From contig NC_089826.1 of NCBI RefSeq assembly GCF_035046505.1, forward strand, positions 67,577,254-67,641,253: a DNA stretch of 64,000 nt. The letters run 5' to 3'. The stretch comes from Tiliqua scincoides (Eukaryota; Chordata; Lepidosauria; Squamata; Scincidae). A program made the position numbers and the translations under genes. A model generated the notes under the pieces. The model made no database searches and was not told the origin of the DNA. It saw only the letters and a list, made by a program, of their open reading frames with translations. Numbering within the stretch: position 1 is the stretch's first letter; each line of letters begins with the position of its first letter. This document shows, in pieces, positions 26,501 to 37,398 of this stretch.

Positions 26501-29500
26501 GCTTTAAAGGGACTAAAAGGCAGCAAGTATATGTTTTAAATAAATAAAATGAAGAGCATATAAAGGACCAGTGTCATGGTCCTACTACTTTTGGGTGCAA
26601 AATGCTTCCTACATTGCCTGCATATAAAACAAAGGCAAGCACATCGTTTTTCTGACATAGAATAGCATGTAGAAAACTAAGAATCTCTGGAGCATACCTA
26701 CAGCTCAATTTCCCCAGAATGTAACCACTGCCTGTAAAAAAATCAAATTTCTTATACTCTTTTGAAAATATTTTTTTCTGTTTCTTCTTCTACTAGTTAG
26801 ATTTTTTCACAGTTCCACCTCAGGAGGCCATATTTTTCAGTGGCTGTTGCTGGTCTTCTATCTTTTTTTAGATTATGAGTCCTTTGGGAGCAGAGAACCA
26901 TTTGATTTATTTTGCTATGCAAACTGTTTTATGAACTACAGGTGTGCCCTAGTATGTGCGTGGGTTCCATTCTGGACCTCCTCCCACAGATACCAGGGAT
27001 CCATGTATACCAGGGACACCCTTTTAAAAGGTAGGGAAAGTGAAAGGGAGTGTTAAAATATATTTGTTTACATTAGCGCAGTGAAAACTGCTACATTTTC
27101 AGGGCTATAGGCAGCCTTTCGAGCTGCCTGAAGCCTTTTCCTGGTCACTTCAAGGCTCTTCCTTTCCCCAGTGTTGCTCCAGAATGCATCGCGACCAGGA
27201 AGAGAATGCATCATGATGCATTCTGGGGCAACATTGGGGAAGCCTTGGAGTGACCAGGAGGAGGATGCAGGCTGCTTGGAAAGCTGCTTGTAGCACAGCA
27301 GATGCAGTGGTTTCACTATGCTAAGGTAAACAAAGCTACTTTTAACATTCCCTTTCACTCTTCTTATCTTTAAAAAGAGCATCCCAGGTATCCGTGGAAC
27401 TGTGGATAACTGAAACCATGGATACTGAATCTGCAGATTCATGGGTATGCTTGAACTTTTTGTTGAGATGCGGTATATAAAGACTCTTAACAATAGTATT
27501 GTGTTGAAATGGAAAATACATATTATTTTGTTAGAAATGTGCTGAGTTTGACTTAATTTATTCTTTCTGGATGAAATTTTAGCAAAGCTCTAATGGTCCT
27601 GTGAAGAAATCAATGCGTGAGAAGGCTGTGGAGCGGAGGAATATTAACAAAGAGCACAACAGTAACTTCAAGGCTGGATATATTCCAATTGATGAAAATC
27701 GTCTACACAAAACTGGTTTGCGAGGAAGGAAAGGCAACTTGGCTATTTGTGTGATTGTCCTCCTTTTTATTTTGGCTGTCATCAATTTGATTGTAAGTAT
27801 AATTGTCTGCAAAAGACATCTTGCTTGTACCGATATTGTTAATTGACAGAAGTTGCAAATATAGTATACTTTTGGAGCTCAGAATGCGTTTAACTTGAAC
27901 ATGGCCTGACCGATTGGATACAAGGTGAAAGCCAGCATTCTAGTCAGTATATATTTACATGTTTTAATATAATTAGTTATTTAATAATACTAATAAACAC
28001 AAGGCAACTAATAGTATAAAATAAGCATAATAAAACTATATCAATTAAGACCAGTATAAAAATGGCAACCTAAAAATACGCATGTATAAAAACTGCAATC
28101 TGAAAACAGATAAGCATTTCACTGATAAAACAAGACTGTAAACAAAAACCAGGAGAAAAGAAACATTTTTCAGCTGCAAAAGAGGGAACTGCTATAACTC
28201 CCTAGGGATTGTTTAAGAGATGGTGCTACTAGTAAAAAGTCCTGCCTCTGATATCTGCCAAGCATATTCCAGTTAGAAGCAAGCAAGAAATCATATCAGT
28301 GAGGATGATTTTAGAGATTGAACAGGTTCTTATGGGATGGCAGGCAGGCCTTAAAGTAACCTGGCCCATACTGGTTTAAACAGTGGCATCCTGGCTACTG
28401 TGGCACCTGGGAGCACCCTTCCAGAGCTGCCAATCTGACCTGGAGGTGCCTCCCCCCATGCCTGCTGCCTCCCCCGATCCTCAGAAAGCCTTTAAATGTA
28501 AGCTGGTTTTCTGTTTAAGCCATTTCTGCCCAGTGTTGCATATATGCAACGGGGACCAAATGTGTACAGCTCTGGACTGGGCAAAAATGTGTTAAAGACC
28601 CTCCAGAGGCCTTAGAAGGGCTTCTGAGTTCTAGGGAGGCCACATACATCCTTTTTAGCCCTCAGAACACTTCTGGGGGGGGGGGGAGCAGGTTCAGGCA
28701 GCCCTTGAAGCAGCACGGCTGGGGTGGCAGAGTTGCCTACCAGCTATTCTGTCTAGGTCACTTGTACCTGAAGACCCTCACCCCAAGAATGCCACTAGTT
28801 TTAAAGGCCAAAACCAGCACTTTGAATTCACCTCAAAAGAATTTAGAATTCAGCTTACCTTCAGTCTTTTATCTGTTTGATGGATTGTTCATCAAAGCTT
28901 AATATTGTCATTGAATTTCTACAAAAGAGGAAGTATGAATGTGTGTGTGAAAGCAAATATAAGATTTACAGCTTAGTTCTATATTTTATGTGTAGTGGTG
29001 TATTAGTAGATTTTAAAGTGTAGGGCCTCATTGTGATACCTCCATAATTATGTCCCATTAAGACTAAAAAAAAAACAAAAAAAATCAACTTTAAACTTCT
29101 TCATTAAAGTGCTTTTCTTTATTAACATCATTTAGCAATCTAGCACATTTCATTCCAGAGTGTTTGAGTGGATTGTAGTAGTTTTAAATGGAGTTTTAAA
29201 AATCTCAAATCTATAAAGTTTTTAGGGTCTAATCCTATCCAACTTTCCAGTGCTTTCCAGTGCAGCCTCAAGGTAAGGGAACAAACATTCTTTTATCTTG
29301 AGGAGTCTCTGTGACTGCCCCCTCCATCGCAGGATGCAGCACACGTTCTGTTGGTACAGCTGCATCAGCGCAGGAAAGTTGGATAGAACTGGGCCCTTAA
29401 AGTGCTAGCTAGTAAAGTGTTTACTCCGAAGTGTGTCCCACTGTGTTTAGTAGGACTTATTCCCAGCTAAATTGCATAGAATTGTAGCCTTAACACAGCG

Positions 29501-32500
29501 GTCTTCAGACTCCAAACTGAAGACTGCTTCATTCTGGGAAAAGCTTCACCAGCGCAAACAGAACGCTCCAATCTACCAGGGAGCCTCTTTACTGTGCTGC
29601 CAATCTCCCCCAAACTGCATGCGGGCCAACTGCGTCTGCCCAGAAATCTGGGCGCAAAGCCTGCTCGGGTGACAGATCCTGGAAGCAGCTGGCCAGTGCA
29701 CCGTTTGGGGGAGATCAGTGATATGGTAGGGAGGCTCCCCAGTGGAACAGAGTGTTCCGCTCAGTTGGGGGATGGATTCGGCTATGCACTGGATCCACCT
29801 ACAGGACACAGTATGGAAAGCTCTGCCTTAACATATAGGGTAGCTCTTGGGAAAGACATGCCACTGTGATCTCTCAGTTTGCCTTCTGCTGAACCTGATG
29901 CTTCTTGATTCAAGTCCTTTTGAAAGCTGTTTCAAAGGGCGTCTGAATGCTGAGCATTCAGTCTGAGCATCTGAATGCTGCTGCTGATGTCACTGCTTCT
30001 GCTGTAGAAATCCTAGAGCCCTGCTCCCTCTCACTACAACCCCATATATATGTTTACAATTTGATAGTAAATTCCATAGTTTAACTAGGCTCACTCCTAA
30101 ATAAGTGTTCATAGCATTGCAGCCTTAATTTCATTTGCTGAAAATGAAATTTCCTTTCCTTTTCCTTTCACTCACATGGGGATGCGCTCTCATTTGCTCA
30201 GTCAGGCTTCCACAGTTCAAGAGTGTCCAAGCTGAATACAGTTGGTTAGATTTGCATTGTGGTCTGCCAGGTGCTCCATCACTTGGCTGTTTTTGCAGTT
30301 CTTGGGTAAAGAGCAAAAACTGAAGGCTTGTCAAGGCTCTGGTGGTCCATGTTCAGCTTGGTGGGATTACAACTTGTATATTTCTTTAGCTACGTAAACC
30401 ATTTTTAAAAAAATAATTTTCTTAATTATAGTAAAGGACTATTTTTAGAAGAAAACAGTATTTTTCTTAAAAGTGTTTGGTTCAAGCACAAATATATTTT
30501 ACAAATAAGAAAGATATTTTGTTTTATTCTTCTAGATCACACTGATCATCTGGACTGTGATTCGGATTGGGCCCAATGGCTGTGACAGCATGGAGTTTCA
30601 TGAGAGTGGCTTGTTGCGATTTAAACAAGACTCTGACATGGGAATTATACATCCATTGTATAAGAGCACAGTTGGAGGTCGACGTAATGAAGATTTGGTG
30701 ATTGTTGGAGAAAACCAGCCAGTAAGTTATTTTATGACACAGAACAGCAGTTCTGCTAACAACCTTAAATGCAAAAAAGGAAATTTTCTACTTTGTAACA
30801 CAATGTACCTAATTTGTTTTTGAAGATTGTGTTTCAGCAAGGGGATACAAAACTCAGTATTGAGAAGAATGTAACTACAGTTACTAGCGATATTGGTATG
30901 GAATTTGTTGACCCTCGGACTCAGAACACATTGTTCAGCACTGACTATAATACTCATGAATTTCACTTGCCAAGTGGAGTAAAAATTTTGAATGTCAAAA
31001 GAGCATCTACTGAGAGGGTATGAATTATATTTGGCTTGTTTACTTCCATCTGCAGGTTTTATAATGTATTCTTTAGACTTACACTTGTAATTCAATTTGC
31101 TTAGTGACTAGGACTTTAAGTACCATATGACAGTGTACTCCTGTGCGTGTTCACTCAGAAGTATGTCCCACTATGTTCAATGGGGAAAAGTGTGCATACT
31201 TTTCAGCCCAAGTAATTAGCACAATCACATGTTCTGCGCACAGCAAAAGAGCATGGTGTACTATATTTCTCTTAACCAGTTGACCACCATGTATACCCCA
31301 TTTGGATGACAGCTTTATTTAACTAGGTTTGCATACTAATCTGAAAATAAATCTCATTCAACTCAGTGGGGCTTTCTTCTACATATGTAATGTATGTATT
31401 GTATCCATTGTATGTATAACCTGCTGCCCAAACTTTTGAGTAAATAGTCTGGTAGCAGCCTACAGGAACAATTGTCTCTGAGCTGGAAAAACCCCAGCTT
31501 TTAAAAAGTCTGTGGAGGTAGCAGTATCCTGTTCATTTGTCAAAGGCACGGGGAAAACAGGAAAGAGGGGCTGGCGCAAGCACCTTCTCACTATTTATTT
31601 GCAAGGCAGCATTAATTGCTGATTTTTTTTCCCTTGAAACCATGTGAGATGGAAGCCAGATAACACCATGCAGCTGGGTCCTAGACATGTTTACTTAGAA
31701 ATAAGTTCCACAGCTTTCACTGGAGCCTAATACCAAAATAAGTATGTACAGGATTGCATTCTTAGGGCCCAATCCTATCCAACTTTCCAGCACCAGTGCA
31801 GCCATAATGCAGCTCCAAGGTAAGGGAACAAATGTTCCCATACCTTGAGGAGCCCTCTGTGACTGCCACCACAGCACAGAATGCAGCGCATGTTCCATTG
31901 GCACAGTTGACTGGCACTGGAAAACTGGATAGGATTTGGCCCTTATTCATTTTACAGCAAGAAAGGCACAATTTATGGTTAATTGTTGTGAACAGACAAC
32001 ACTGACATGCAGCCCAATCTTAACCATGTTTACTTAAAGGCAAATCCTACGGTGCAGCGACTCCTATGGAGTACAGTTTGGATTGTAGCCTCAAACAAAT
32101 ATTTTAACTTATTTTAATCTAGTGGTTGAACAGCACTGCTTGGAACACTGTGCATTGGGTGGTTGTTATAAAATGTTGCTATTTTTAGTAAGAACATTAA
32201 ACAGCTATGTTCTTTCTTCTCAGATTACCAGCAATGCTACCAGTGATCTAAATATAAAGGTTGATGGGAATGCTATTGTCCGTGGAAATGAAGGCGTTTT
32301 CATTATGGGCAAAACCATTGAGTTTCATATACGGGACAATATGGAACTAAAAGCAGTGAGTAATTCCTGAGTTTGCACGTGGGTACAAGAAGCCATTTAT
32401 TTAAAATATTTGTAACATTTGAAGAGGCACTGTCCTGCCTCTTCAAAGCTTTTTTTTAAAAAATGCAGTTAAAACAGCAACCCTGTGAAGACAACAAGAA

Positions 32501-35500
32501 CTATAAAATGCCGAACTGCAGGAATAGCTACACTTCATTAGAAATCAGTGGCCAAAAACCTTTCAGAACAGGCAGGTTGTAAATGTCTCTCTCTTTTTAT
32601 CTTCTGGAGAACTCTGTCTGACCCCCATTGCGGAGGATGTTCCACCACCTTGAGATAATTGCAGTAAAGGCTGTGCTCACTATCTTTAATCACGTAGAAC
32701 AGGGGTGGCCAAACTGTAGCTCGAGAGCCACATGTGGCTCTCTGATATATAGTGTGTGGCTAATGGACATATGTTGGCTGAACTCCTATCTGCATTACAA
32801 GTAATATAAAAGGTAAATAAGAAATGTTCAAGCTTTAGAATTGTTCACCTTTTATGCCAATAAAGGTTAAATGAATGAATGAATAATTGTTTACTGGGTA
32901 TAAACTTAGATTCCACAGGATTAAAGCATAAGTTTAATGTTTTTTGGTGAGTAAATATATTTAAGAATTTAAATGCTTCTTAAACAGGCTTTCAGACATC
33001 TGTCTTGCGGCTGTCAAATATCTGAGATTTATTGTATGTAATTCTTGCATTAAGCAAGTTTGGCCACCCCTGGCATAGAGCATGTACATTGTTGCAGTTC
33101 ACCTGAATTATTTTTAACTGTTCACATACTGTTACCTATATATTAGAGTGATTCATCTTTCTACCTTGTGTCTTGATCCTAGAAGTTGATATTGATACTG
33201 ATATTGCCTTATTTTTTGATGAGAGTCAGCCACAGTCCTTGCACAACAGAACTTGATCATAAGTGAATGCATAAAACTCCATTTATATACTGTCAGGCCA
33301 TTGATTTGTCTAGATCAGTGTTTCTTAACTATTGGTACTGATACCACTGGTGGTACTTGAGGTGGTATCCAGTGGTACACGTAGGATCCCCCAGACCTCC
33401 ACCGCCTAGAAGTGAGACCAGCAAAGCAACATGACAAGCAGCAGTAGGTGTCTCGATTCAGTGGGCAGAGCTCTAGTGTGTGTTTTTTGTGCACTCAAAA
33501 AATCCCTCCTGTCCACCCTGCGCCTCTTACTGGTTGTTGCATTGCATCTGGCCTCCCAATCCAGAAATAACTGGTAATGACATCACTGGAAGTTCCAGTG
33601 GTACTTCCAATAAGTGAATGATGCAAAGTGATATGGCAGGAGAGAAATGTTGAGAAACGCTGGTCTAGATCAGTGTTGCTTATGCTGACTGACAGTAGCT
33701 CTCCAGGTTTTCAGAAGGGTCTTTCCCAGCCCCACTTTGAGTAATCAAATCTGGAGCCTTCTGCATGCAAAACTCTACCACTGAACTATACAGCCTTTCC
33801 CTCCTCATTCATTGTTGCGGCACCGATATTGAGGACAAGCATGTTCCTGATACTGAAAAGCAGTACACATAATGGTCAGAGGATAGGAAGAAAGGAAGAG
33901 GCTATCTATGCTGGTGATTGCAGGGAAACAGCATGTCTATACTGATGTAGAGATAAAGGGCACAATCCTAAGCAGGTCTACTCAGAAGTTAGTTCTGTTG
34001 TGTTCAATGGCGCTTACTCCCAGGAAAGTAAGGATAGGATTACAGCCAAAGTTCTTAACGTTCCTAAAGCTGCAGAAGGGGTTTGACGAATACAGACATG
34101 TAAGCAAACTACAGCACAATCCTAAACATTCTGTGCTCAGAAGCCCCACTGAGTTCAGTGGCACTTACTCCCAGGTAAATGTGTACAGCATTGCAGCCTA
34201 CCTGTACCTAAGGGGGGGGGGGTTCAGAGGGAAATGGAGAGCAACCAAGACAGGGATGCTGCAGCATTAGTGGCCTTTCTACACTACTGAACTAAAACTT
34301 CTGTTTTAACAGGGAGAATGACCATAGTTCAGTACTAGAGTAACTGTGTGGCATGCAGGGGGTTGCAGGTTCAGTCTCCATTTAAAGCAGTGGTTCCCAA
34401 CCCATGGTCTGTGAGATCCTGAGAAGTGGTCCAAGAGGTTTCAGGAAAAAAAAGATTGCCATTGATCACTTCCAGCATCTGGCCAAGCGAGCACTCCCCC
34501 ATGGGCTGCCCACAGTCACAGCTGGCACTGAAGTGTCGACTGCAGCTGCGGGCAGTCTGTTCTCCATTGTCACTGGTAATCCATGGAGGAGTGCTTGGGA
34601 GACACTTTCCCATGAACCATCAGAGAGGGTGGAAAATGGACTGCCTGCAGCCGGCACTTCCGGTGTCACACTGAGCTCTTCCCCATGGACTACCAAATTC
34701 AATTTCATTTTTTGTGTGCAGGGGGTAGGGGGATTGTATGTGGTCCACAACAATTCCAATTTGTGCCTTGTTGATCCACTGCCTCCTAAGGGTTAGGAAC
34801 CATTGAGTTAAAGGATCTCAGGTAGCAGACTAGGAAAGCCCACCTAACACCCTGGAGAGTTGCAGCAAGTTGGACTAACAATGCTGGGGAAAATGGACTG
34901 GTATCCTTCACTCTGTTTTAGGAAATTGTAACCAAATACACAACTGAAAGTTCTACTTATGTCCAGTTTTCTATTAGACTAGAGCAGGGGTGCCTAAACC
35001 CCGGCCCGGGGGCCACTTGCGACCCTCGGGGAGCCCCCAGTCTCCAATGAGCCTCCAGAGATTTGTTGGAGCCCGTGCTGGCCCGACGCAACTGCTGTCG
35101 GCAAGAGGATGACTGTTTGACTTCTCACCTGAGCTATGGGACAAGGGCTCCCTCCACTACTTGCTGTTTCATGACTGTGATGCAGCAGTGGTAGTGAAGG
35201 AAAGTGAAGGCCTTTTATAGGCCTTGAGCTACTGCAACACCTTCATTCATTCATATAAGTTCCATCTCTAATATATTCATCTATGTAAATTTATTCAAAT
35301 TTTAAATAGTAAATTAATTCCTTTTTCCCTGGCCCCCAACACAGTGTCAGAGAGATGATGTGGCCCTCCTGCCAAAATGTTTGGACACCCTTGGACTAGA
35401 GCATGAAAGTAGATCTATGCTTAGTATTTCCATATGAACATTAATTTCTACAAATGTTCCTTTGACAGGACAACAGCATCATCCTCAACGGAAGTGTGAT

Positions 35501-35672
35501 GATCAATCCATCTCGCTTGCCAAGTTCTTCTTATGGGGAACAGTTTAACAACGGTGACTGGGAGCGCTACAAACTCTGCATGTGTGCTGATGGGACTCTA
35601 TTCCGTGTTCAGGTCAAGAGCCGCAACATGGGCTGTCAAACCTCAGTTAACCCATGTGGTAATACATACTAA
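23529..35672 (+). CDS. SGCB: SGCB, beta-sarcoglycan, complete coding sequence in six exons
   Basis: Exons 23529-23570, 27583-27792, 30536-30721, 30826-31017, 32224-32355 and 35469-35672 total 966 bases, 321 residues (human about 318). A short cytosolic N-terminus (RKGNLAICV boundary near residue 63) is followed by one transmembrane helix at about 66-92 (type II topology). The extracellular part carries sequons Asn161, Asn214 and Asn261 and the C-terminal cysteines 291, 293, 310 and 317 of the family (YKLCMCADG, NMGCQ, NPCGN). Beta-sarcoglycan joins alpha, gamma and delta subunits in the muscle dystrophin-glycoprotein complex; loss causes limb-girdle dystrophy in humans (established). All introns are GT-AG and no defect is seen. 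The Ala-rich start MAAATAGAAAASEQ fits the family. Confidence 0.97.
23947..24319. mobile_element. hAT-like element in SGCB intron 1
   Basis: Ends CAGGGGTGGAGCCAGTG and CTTGGATCCATCCCTG are imperfect inverted repeats. The 8-bp flanks do not match. Related to the block at 5636-5850. Confidence 0.55.
24770..25221 (-). mobile_element. hAT-type MITE (TTTTCAACC family), copy 3, with longer interior
   Basis: Ends CAGTGATCATCAACTC and GTTGAAAATCACTG. The flanks are identical GTCTAGAG (24762-24769 and 25222-25229). It carries about 250 bases between the two conserved halves that the 204-216 bp relatives lack: either an insertion or part of a longer parent. Confidence 0.88.
25243..25440 (-). mobile_element. 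hAT-type MITE, GGTTCCCAAAC family, copy 2
   Basis: Ends CAATGGTTCCCAAACTG and GAGGGAACCACTG. The flanks CCTTACTA (25235-25242) and CCTTACTG (25441-25448) match 7/8. It begins 13 bases after the preceding hAT copy's TSD start. Confidence 0.85.
25514..25857. mobile_element. Harbinger-like MITE interrupted by a hAT MITE
   Basis: Outer halves 25514-25611 (GGGCCAAATCCTGTCCAG) and 25787-25857 (AAAATTGGATAGGTTTGAAACC) match the copies at 29225 and 31765. The middle is the hAT element at 25620-25778. Confidence 0.75.
25620..25778 (+). mobile_element. hAT-type MITE, GGTTCCCAAAC family, copy 3, nested
   Basis: Starts CAGTGGTTCCCAAACTTC and ends GTTTGGGAACCACTG. The flanks AGGTAGGG (25612-25619) and AGGTAGGA (25779-25786) match 7/8 and both belong to the host MITE, so this insertion is the younger one. 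Confidence 0.9.
26099..26501 (+). mobile_element. hAT-type MITE carrying a CR1 fragment
   Basis: Ends CAGTGGTTCTCAAACTTTTC and CTTTGAGAAACACTG. The flanks CTTTAATG (26091-26098) and CTTTAAAG (26502-26509) match 7/8. The middle is taken up by the CR1 piece at 26250-26450. Confidence 0.85.
26250..26450 (-). mobile_element. CR1 LINE 3' end, nested in a hAT MITE
   Basis: TTAAGAACATAAGAACAGCC at the left is the reverse complement of the CR1 tail. GGCCATAGGCCCATCTAGTC and CCAAATGCCCCAGGGAGCAC match the copy at 51152-51350. Confidence 0.85.
26860..27500 (+). repeat. L2-like tail split by a foldback element
   Basis: Left part 26860-26938 (ATTATGAGTCCTTTGGGAGC to GTTTTATGAACT) and right part from 27454 (TTTTTGTTGAGATGCGGTAT ending CTTAACAATAGTATT) together form one L2-type tail. 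The 515-bp element at 26939-27453 lies between them. Confidence 0.6.
26939..27453. mobile_element. Tigger/mariner-like foldback MITE in SGCB intron 1
   Basis: Ends CAGGTGTGCCCTAGTATG and CATGGGTATGCTTG resemble Tigger-type termini. Almost the whole element is a palindrome with arms of about 250 bases; the inner arms (about 27066-27188 and 27213-27330) match best, meeting at AGAATGCATCATGATGCATTC. TA duplication is visible only on the left. No coding content. Ends 130 bases before exon 2. Confidence 0.75.
27583..27792 (+). CDS. SGCB: SGCB coding exon 2 (cytosolic tail and first part of the membrane helix)
   Basis: Residues 15-84. QSSNGPVKKSMREKAVERRN matches human almost exactly, and AICVIVLLFILAVINLI begins the membrane helix. 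Acceptor TTTTAG, donor ATT|GTAAGT. Confidence 0.97.
27843..28380. other. SGCB intron 2, left part, no recognised feature
   Basis: AT-rich with runs of ATAAAA-type sequence. No recognised repeat end or exon. Confidence 0.5.
28381..28797. mobile_element. hAT-type MITE
   Basis: Ends CAGTGGCATCCTGGC and GAATGCCACTA. The flanks GGTTTAAA (28373-28380) and GTTTTAAA (28798-28805) match 7/8. Contains a G10+ run near 28676. A similar CATTTCTGCCC..ATATGCAAC block occurs near 37970 and 51110. Confidence 0.75.
29225..29396. mobile_element. Harbinger-like MITE with TTA duplication
   Basis: Starts GGGTCTAATCCTATCCAAC and ends GTTGGATAGAACTGGGCCC, flanked by TTA on both sides (29222-29224 and 29397-29399). 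Confidence 0.8.
29402..29492. repeat. ~85 bp palindromic MITE copy
   Basis: GTGTTTACTCCGAAGTGTGT and AGGACTTATTCCCAGC then ATAGAATTGTAGCC match the family consensus. The left end is eroded. Confidence 0.6.
30536..30721 (+). CDS. SGCB: SGCB coding exon 3
   Basis: Residues 85-146. ITLIIWTVIRIGPNGCDSME finishes the membrane helix and begins the extracellular part. Acceptor TCTAG, donor CCA|GTAAGT. Confidence 0.97.
30826..31017 (+). CDS. SGCB: SGCB coding exon 4
   Basis: Residues 147-210, including VTSDIGMEFVDPRTQNTLFS and the sequon at Asn161. It is separated from exon 3 by an intron of only 104 bases. Acceptor TTGAAG, donor AGG|GTATGA. Confidence 0.97.
31115..31210. repeat. ~85 bp palindromic MITE copy (degraded)
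   Basis: GTGCGTGTTCACTCAGAAGT and CCCACTATGTTCAATGGGG are recognisable. It lies 100 bases past SGCB exon 4. Confidence 0.5.
31765..31942. mobile_element. Harbinger-like MITE with TTA duplication
   Basis: Starts GGGCCCAATCCTATCCAAC and ends CTGGATAGGATTTGGCCC, flanked by TTA at 31762-31764 and 31943-31945. It is the best-preserved copy of this family here. Confidence 0.85.
32224..32355 (+). CDS. SGCB: SGCB coding exon 5
   Basis: Residues 211-254, ITSNATSDLNIKVDGNAIVR onwards, with the sequon at Asn214. Acceptor TTCTCAG, donor GCA|GTGAGT. Confidence 0.97.
32700..33072. mobile_element. hAT-type MITE containing a LINE tail scrap
   Basis: Ends CAGGGGTGGCCAAACTG and AGTTTGGCCACCCCTG are near-perfect inverted repeats. 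The flanks ACGTAGAA and GCATAGAG match only 5/8. Bases 32843-32890 (TTATGCCAATAAAGGTTAAA plus TGAA repeats) match the 3' end of the LINE at 55472. Confidence 0.8.
33316..33662. mobile_element. hAT-type MITE with perfect TSD
   Basis: Starts CAGTGTTTCTTAACTATTGG and ends TTGAGAAACGCTG. The flanks are identical GTCTAGAT (33308-33315 and 33663-33670). Confidence 0.9.
33957..34050. repeat. ~85 bp palindromic MITE copy
   Basis: GGGCACAATCCTAAGCAGGT, CTACTCAGAAGTTAG, GGCGCTTACTCCCAGG and GATAGGATTACAGCC make a near palindrome. Confidence 0.7.
34109..34201. repeat. ~85 bp palindromic MITE copy
   Basis: CAGCACAATCCTAAACATTC on the left and TACTCCCAGGTAAATGTG then AGCATTGCAGCC on the right. It lies 60 bases from the preceding copy, in the same orientation. 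Confidence 0.7.
34388..34805. mobile_element. hAT-type MITE
   Basis: Ends CAGTGGTTCCCAACCCATGG and GGTTAGGAACCATTG. The flanks ATTTAAAG (34380-34387) and AGTTAAAG (34806-34813) match 7/8. Confidence 0.85.
34985..35393. mobile_element. hAT-type MITE with perfect TSD, next to SGCB exon 6
   Basis: Ends CAGGGGTGCCTAAACCCC and GTTTGGACACCCTTG. The flanks are identical GACTAGAG (34977-34984 and 35394-35401). It stops 75 bases before exon 6. A fragment of the same family is at 7530. Confidence 0.9.
35469..35672 (+). CDS. SGCB: SGCB coding exon 6 and stop
   Basis: 67 codons plus TAA. Contains the sequon Asn261 and the Cys-rich C-terminus ERYKLCMCADGTLFRVQ and NPCGNTY. Acceptor TGACAG. Confidence 0.97.
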   Translation, partial: DNSIILNGSVMINPSRLPSSSYGEQFNNGDWERYKLCMCADGTLFRVQVKSRNMGCQTSVNPCGNTY

Positions 35673-37194
35673 AGGCAAAGCTGGGTGCTATGGAAAAACA
35701 AAAGAATCATTTGTATTTCCTCTTTAAAGTGTTGCATGTTGGATTTTTTTTTTTAACAGCCCTTTGGAATAACATTACATGAAGTGCTTTTAATAGATGA
35801 TGCTACACTTTGCGTTGACTCCATCAGTCAACATATTCAGAAGAAGACTATGCTACCTACATGTGACTGCATTTCAGTAGTTAGACAGAGGCATCACTTG
35901 AGAGGTACCTTGGCCATTTTGTGTGTGCTGAATTCTGCATTCCACTATCCAGAGAATGTGGATTTATATTAACATTTTTAAGTTATCTTAATTGTGGAGA
36001 AGCAGATCCTGCCCATACACTATAAGCTGTAAGAGGCTCAAGTGGCTATAGACTGTGTGGCTACGTGCCAGTTATTCTTGTCTCCTTCCAGCTATATTCT
36101 CTTGCTAGGTTGCATGCATGTACACAGTGGCCCAGTTTGCATGCAAGAAGATAAGAGTGAACACTTTGTTTTCACATTAAAACCAACTACAGTTCTGCAT
36201 CATAGCACCTTGGGAACTGTGGTTTATTAACAAGCTATATATAGAACCATCCAGGATCCCAAACTATGATTTAGTCCTGGCTTGTTCCAGCTATAATTAG
36301 GTAACTTGGGTACGCACAGTGGCTGTTTCAGGTATCAGGATTGACAGTCATCTGAAGAACAGGATGCCATGAATGTTTGTTTCACCCAGTCCTACTTCAC
36401 AGGTTCTGGCTTTTATTTGAGTATTGTAAACCAGTTATTTTAAATTTTTACTTTTGGCTGTAATGTTTTACTGGAGAGGAAAAGAAATTCTTGATTTTTA
36501 TAAAAGCAAGGAAGCATTGGACAATCCAATGGCAAATGTTAACAGATACACCGAATTACTTTGGCTTTTCTCAGTGAACAGCTTGCTTACATGCACTAAG
36601 TGAAAAATGTTTTTATACAGCTTGAGAAGTGTTTTGAGGATTTTGTAGGTCAGCTATGACTGAAGGAACCCTTAAAAAGGGCATATATGTACTAAAGCAG
36701 GGGTGTCAAACTCTTTCCATATGGTGGGCAGAAAAGCATTCATGGTGCCTGCATGGTAACATTGTTTGATTGTAGGCTACTAGTCTGTTACCATATACCT
36801 TCTTCAACACGCTATATTTGTATTTAAATAACTGGCCCTTTATACAGGCTAGCAATACTGACCAACTTCAGAGGCCTATTGTAAGATTGAAGGATGTCAG
36901 TTTTTAATGTGTTGTGAAATTCTTCGATCACTTGAAAAGTGTCATGTAAGTGCTAAGTATTATAAATACAGAGCTGGCTCTGGCCCTATAGGCAGGGGGG
37001 GGGCACACAGACACCTCAATCATCCCATCATAATTCATACGGTAGTTTGTATGCTAAATTAAAACTTTGGTGCCTGCGATGCCTTGGTTTCTTTACCCTT
37101 GCATGGTCCTGGAAGTTCCTAGATGACCTGGAAGCAGGAAGTGGGCAGAAACCTTAGAAGAACTAAATAAAATTATGAAAGTCACTATTTAGAT

Positions 37195-37398
37195 CAGCTA
37201 TTTTTGACCATGAGTGGTCTGCAGGTGTGCTGCAGGAGTTTGGGGTTGGGTCATTTATTAGTAGTGCCATTGGGGGATGTGAGCACCCCACCTACAGCAT
37301 GGTATGCCTTGTTAATTGTAAAAAAAACCAATAGTGTGCCTTGACAATTTTAGCAACTTGTCAGTAGGTACTGAGATGAAAAAGGTTGAAAATCACTG
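37195..37398 (+). mobile_element. hAT-type MITE (TTTTCAACC family), copy 4, within the SGCB 3'UTR
   Basis: Starts CAGCTATTTTTGACC and ends GGTTGAAAATCACTG. The flanks are identical ATTTAGAT (37187-37194 and 37399-37406). If the 3'UTR reaches 38840, this element is transcribed in SGCB mRNA. Confidence 0.9.

Noticed and set aside
29493-29830. Possible hAT-like block starting CAGCGGTCTTCAGACTCC.
   Set aside because: Ends and target duplication could not be matched.
36706-36960. CAGGGGTGTCAAACTC start of a hAT-type element in the SGCB 3'UTR.
   Set aside because: A plausible left terminus, but no matching right end was found, so not reported as an element.
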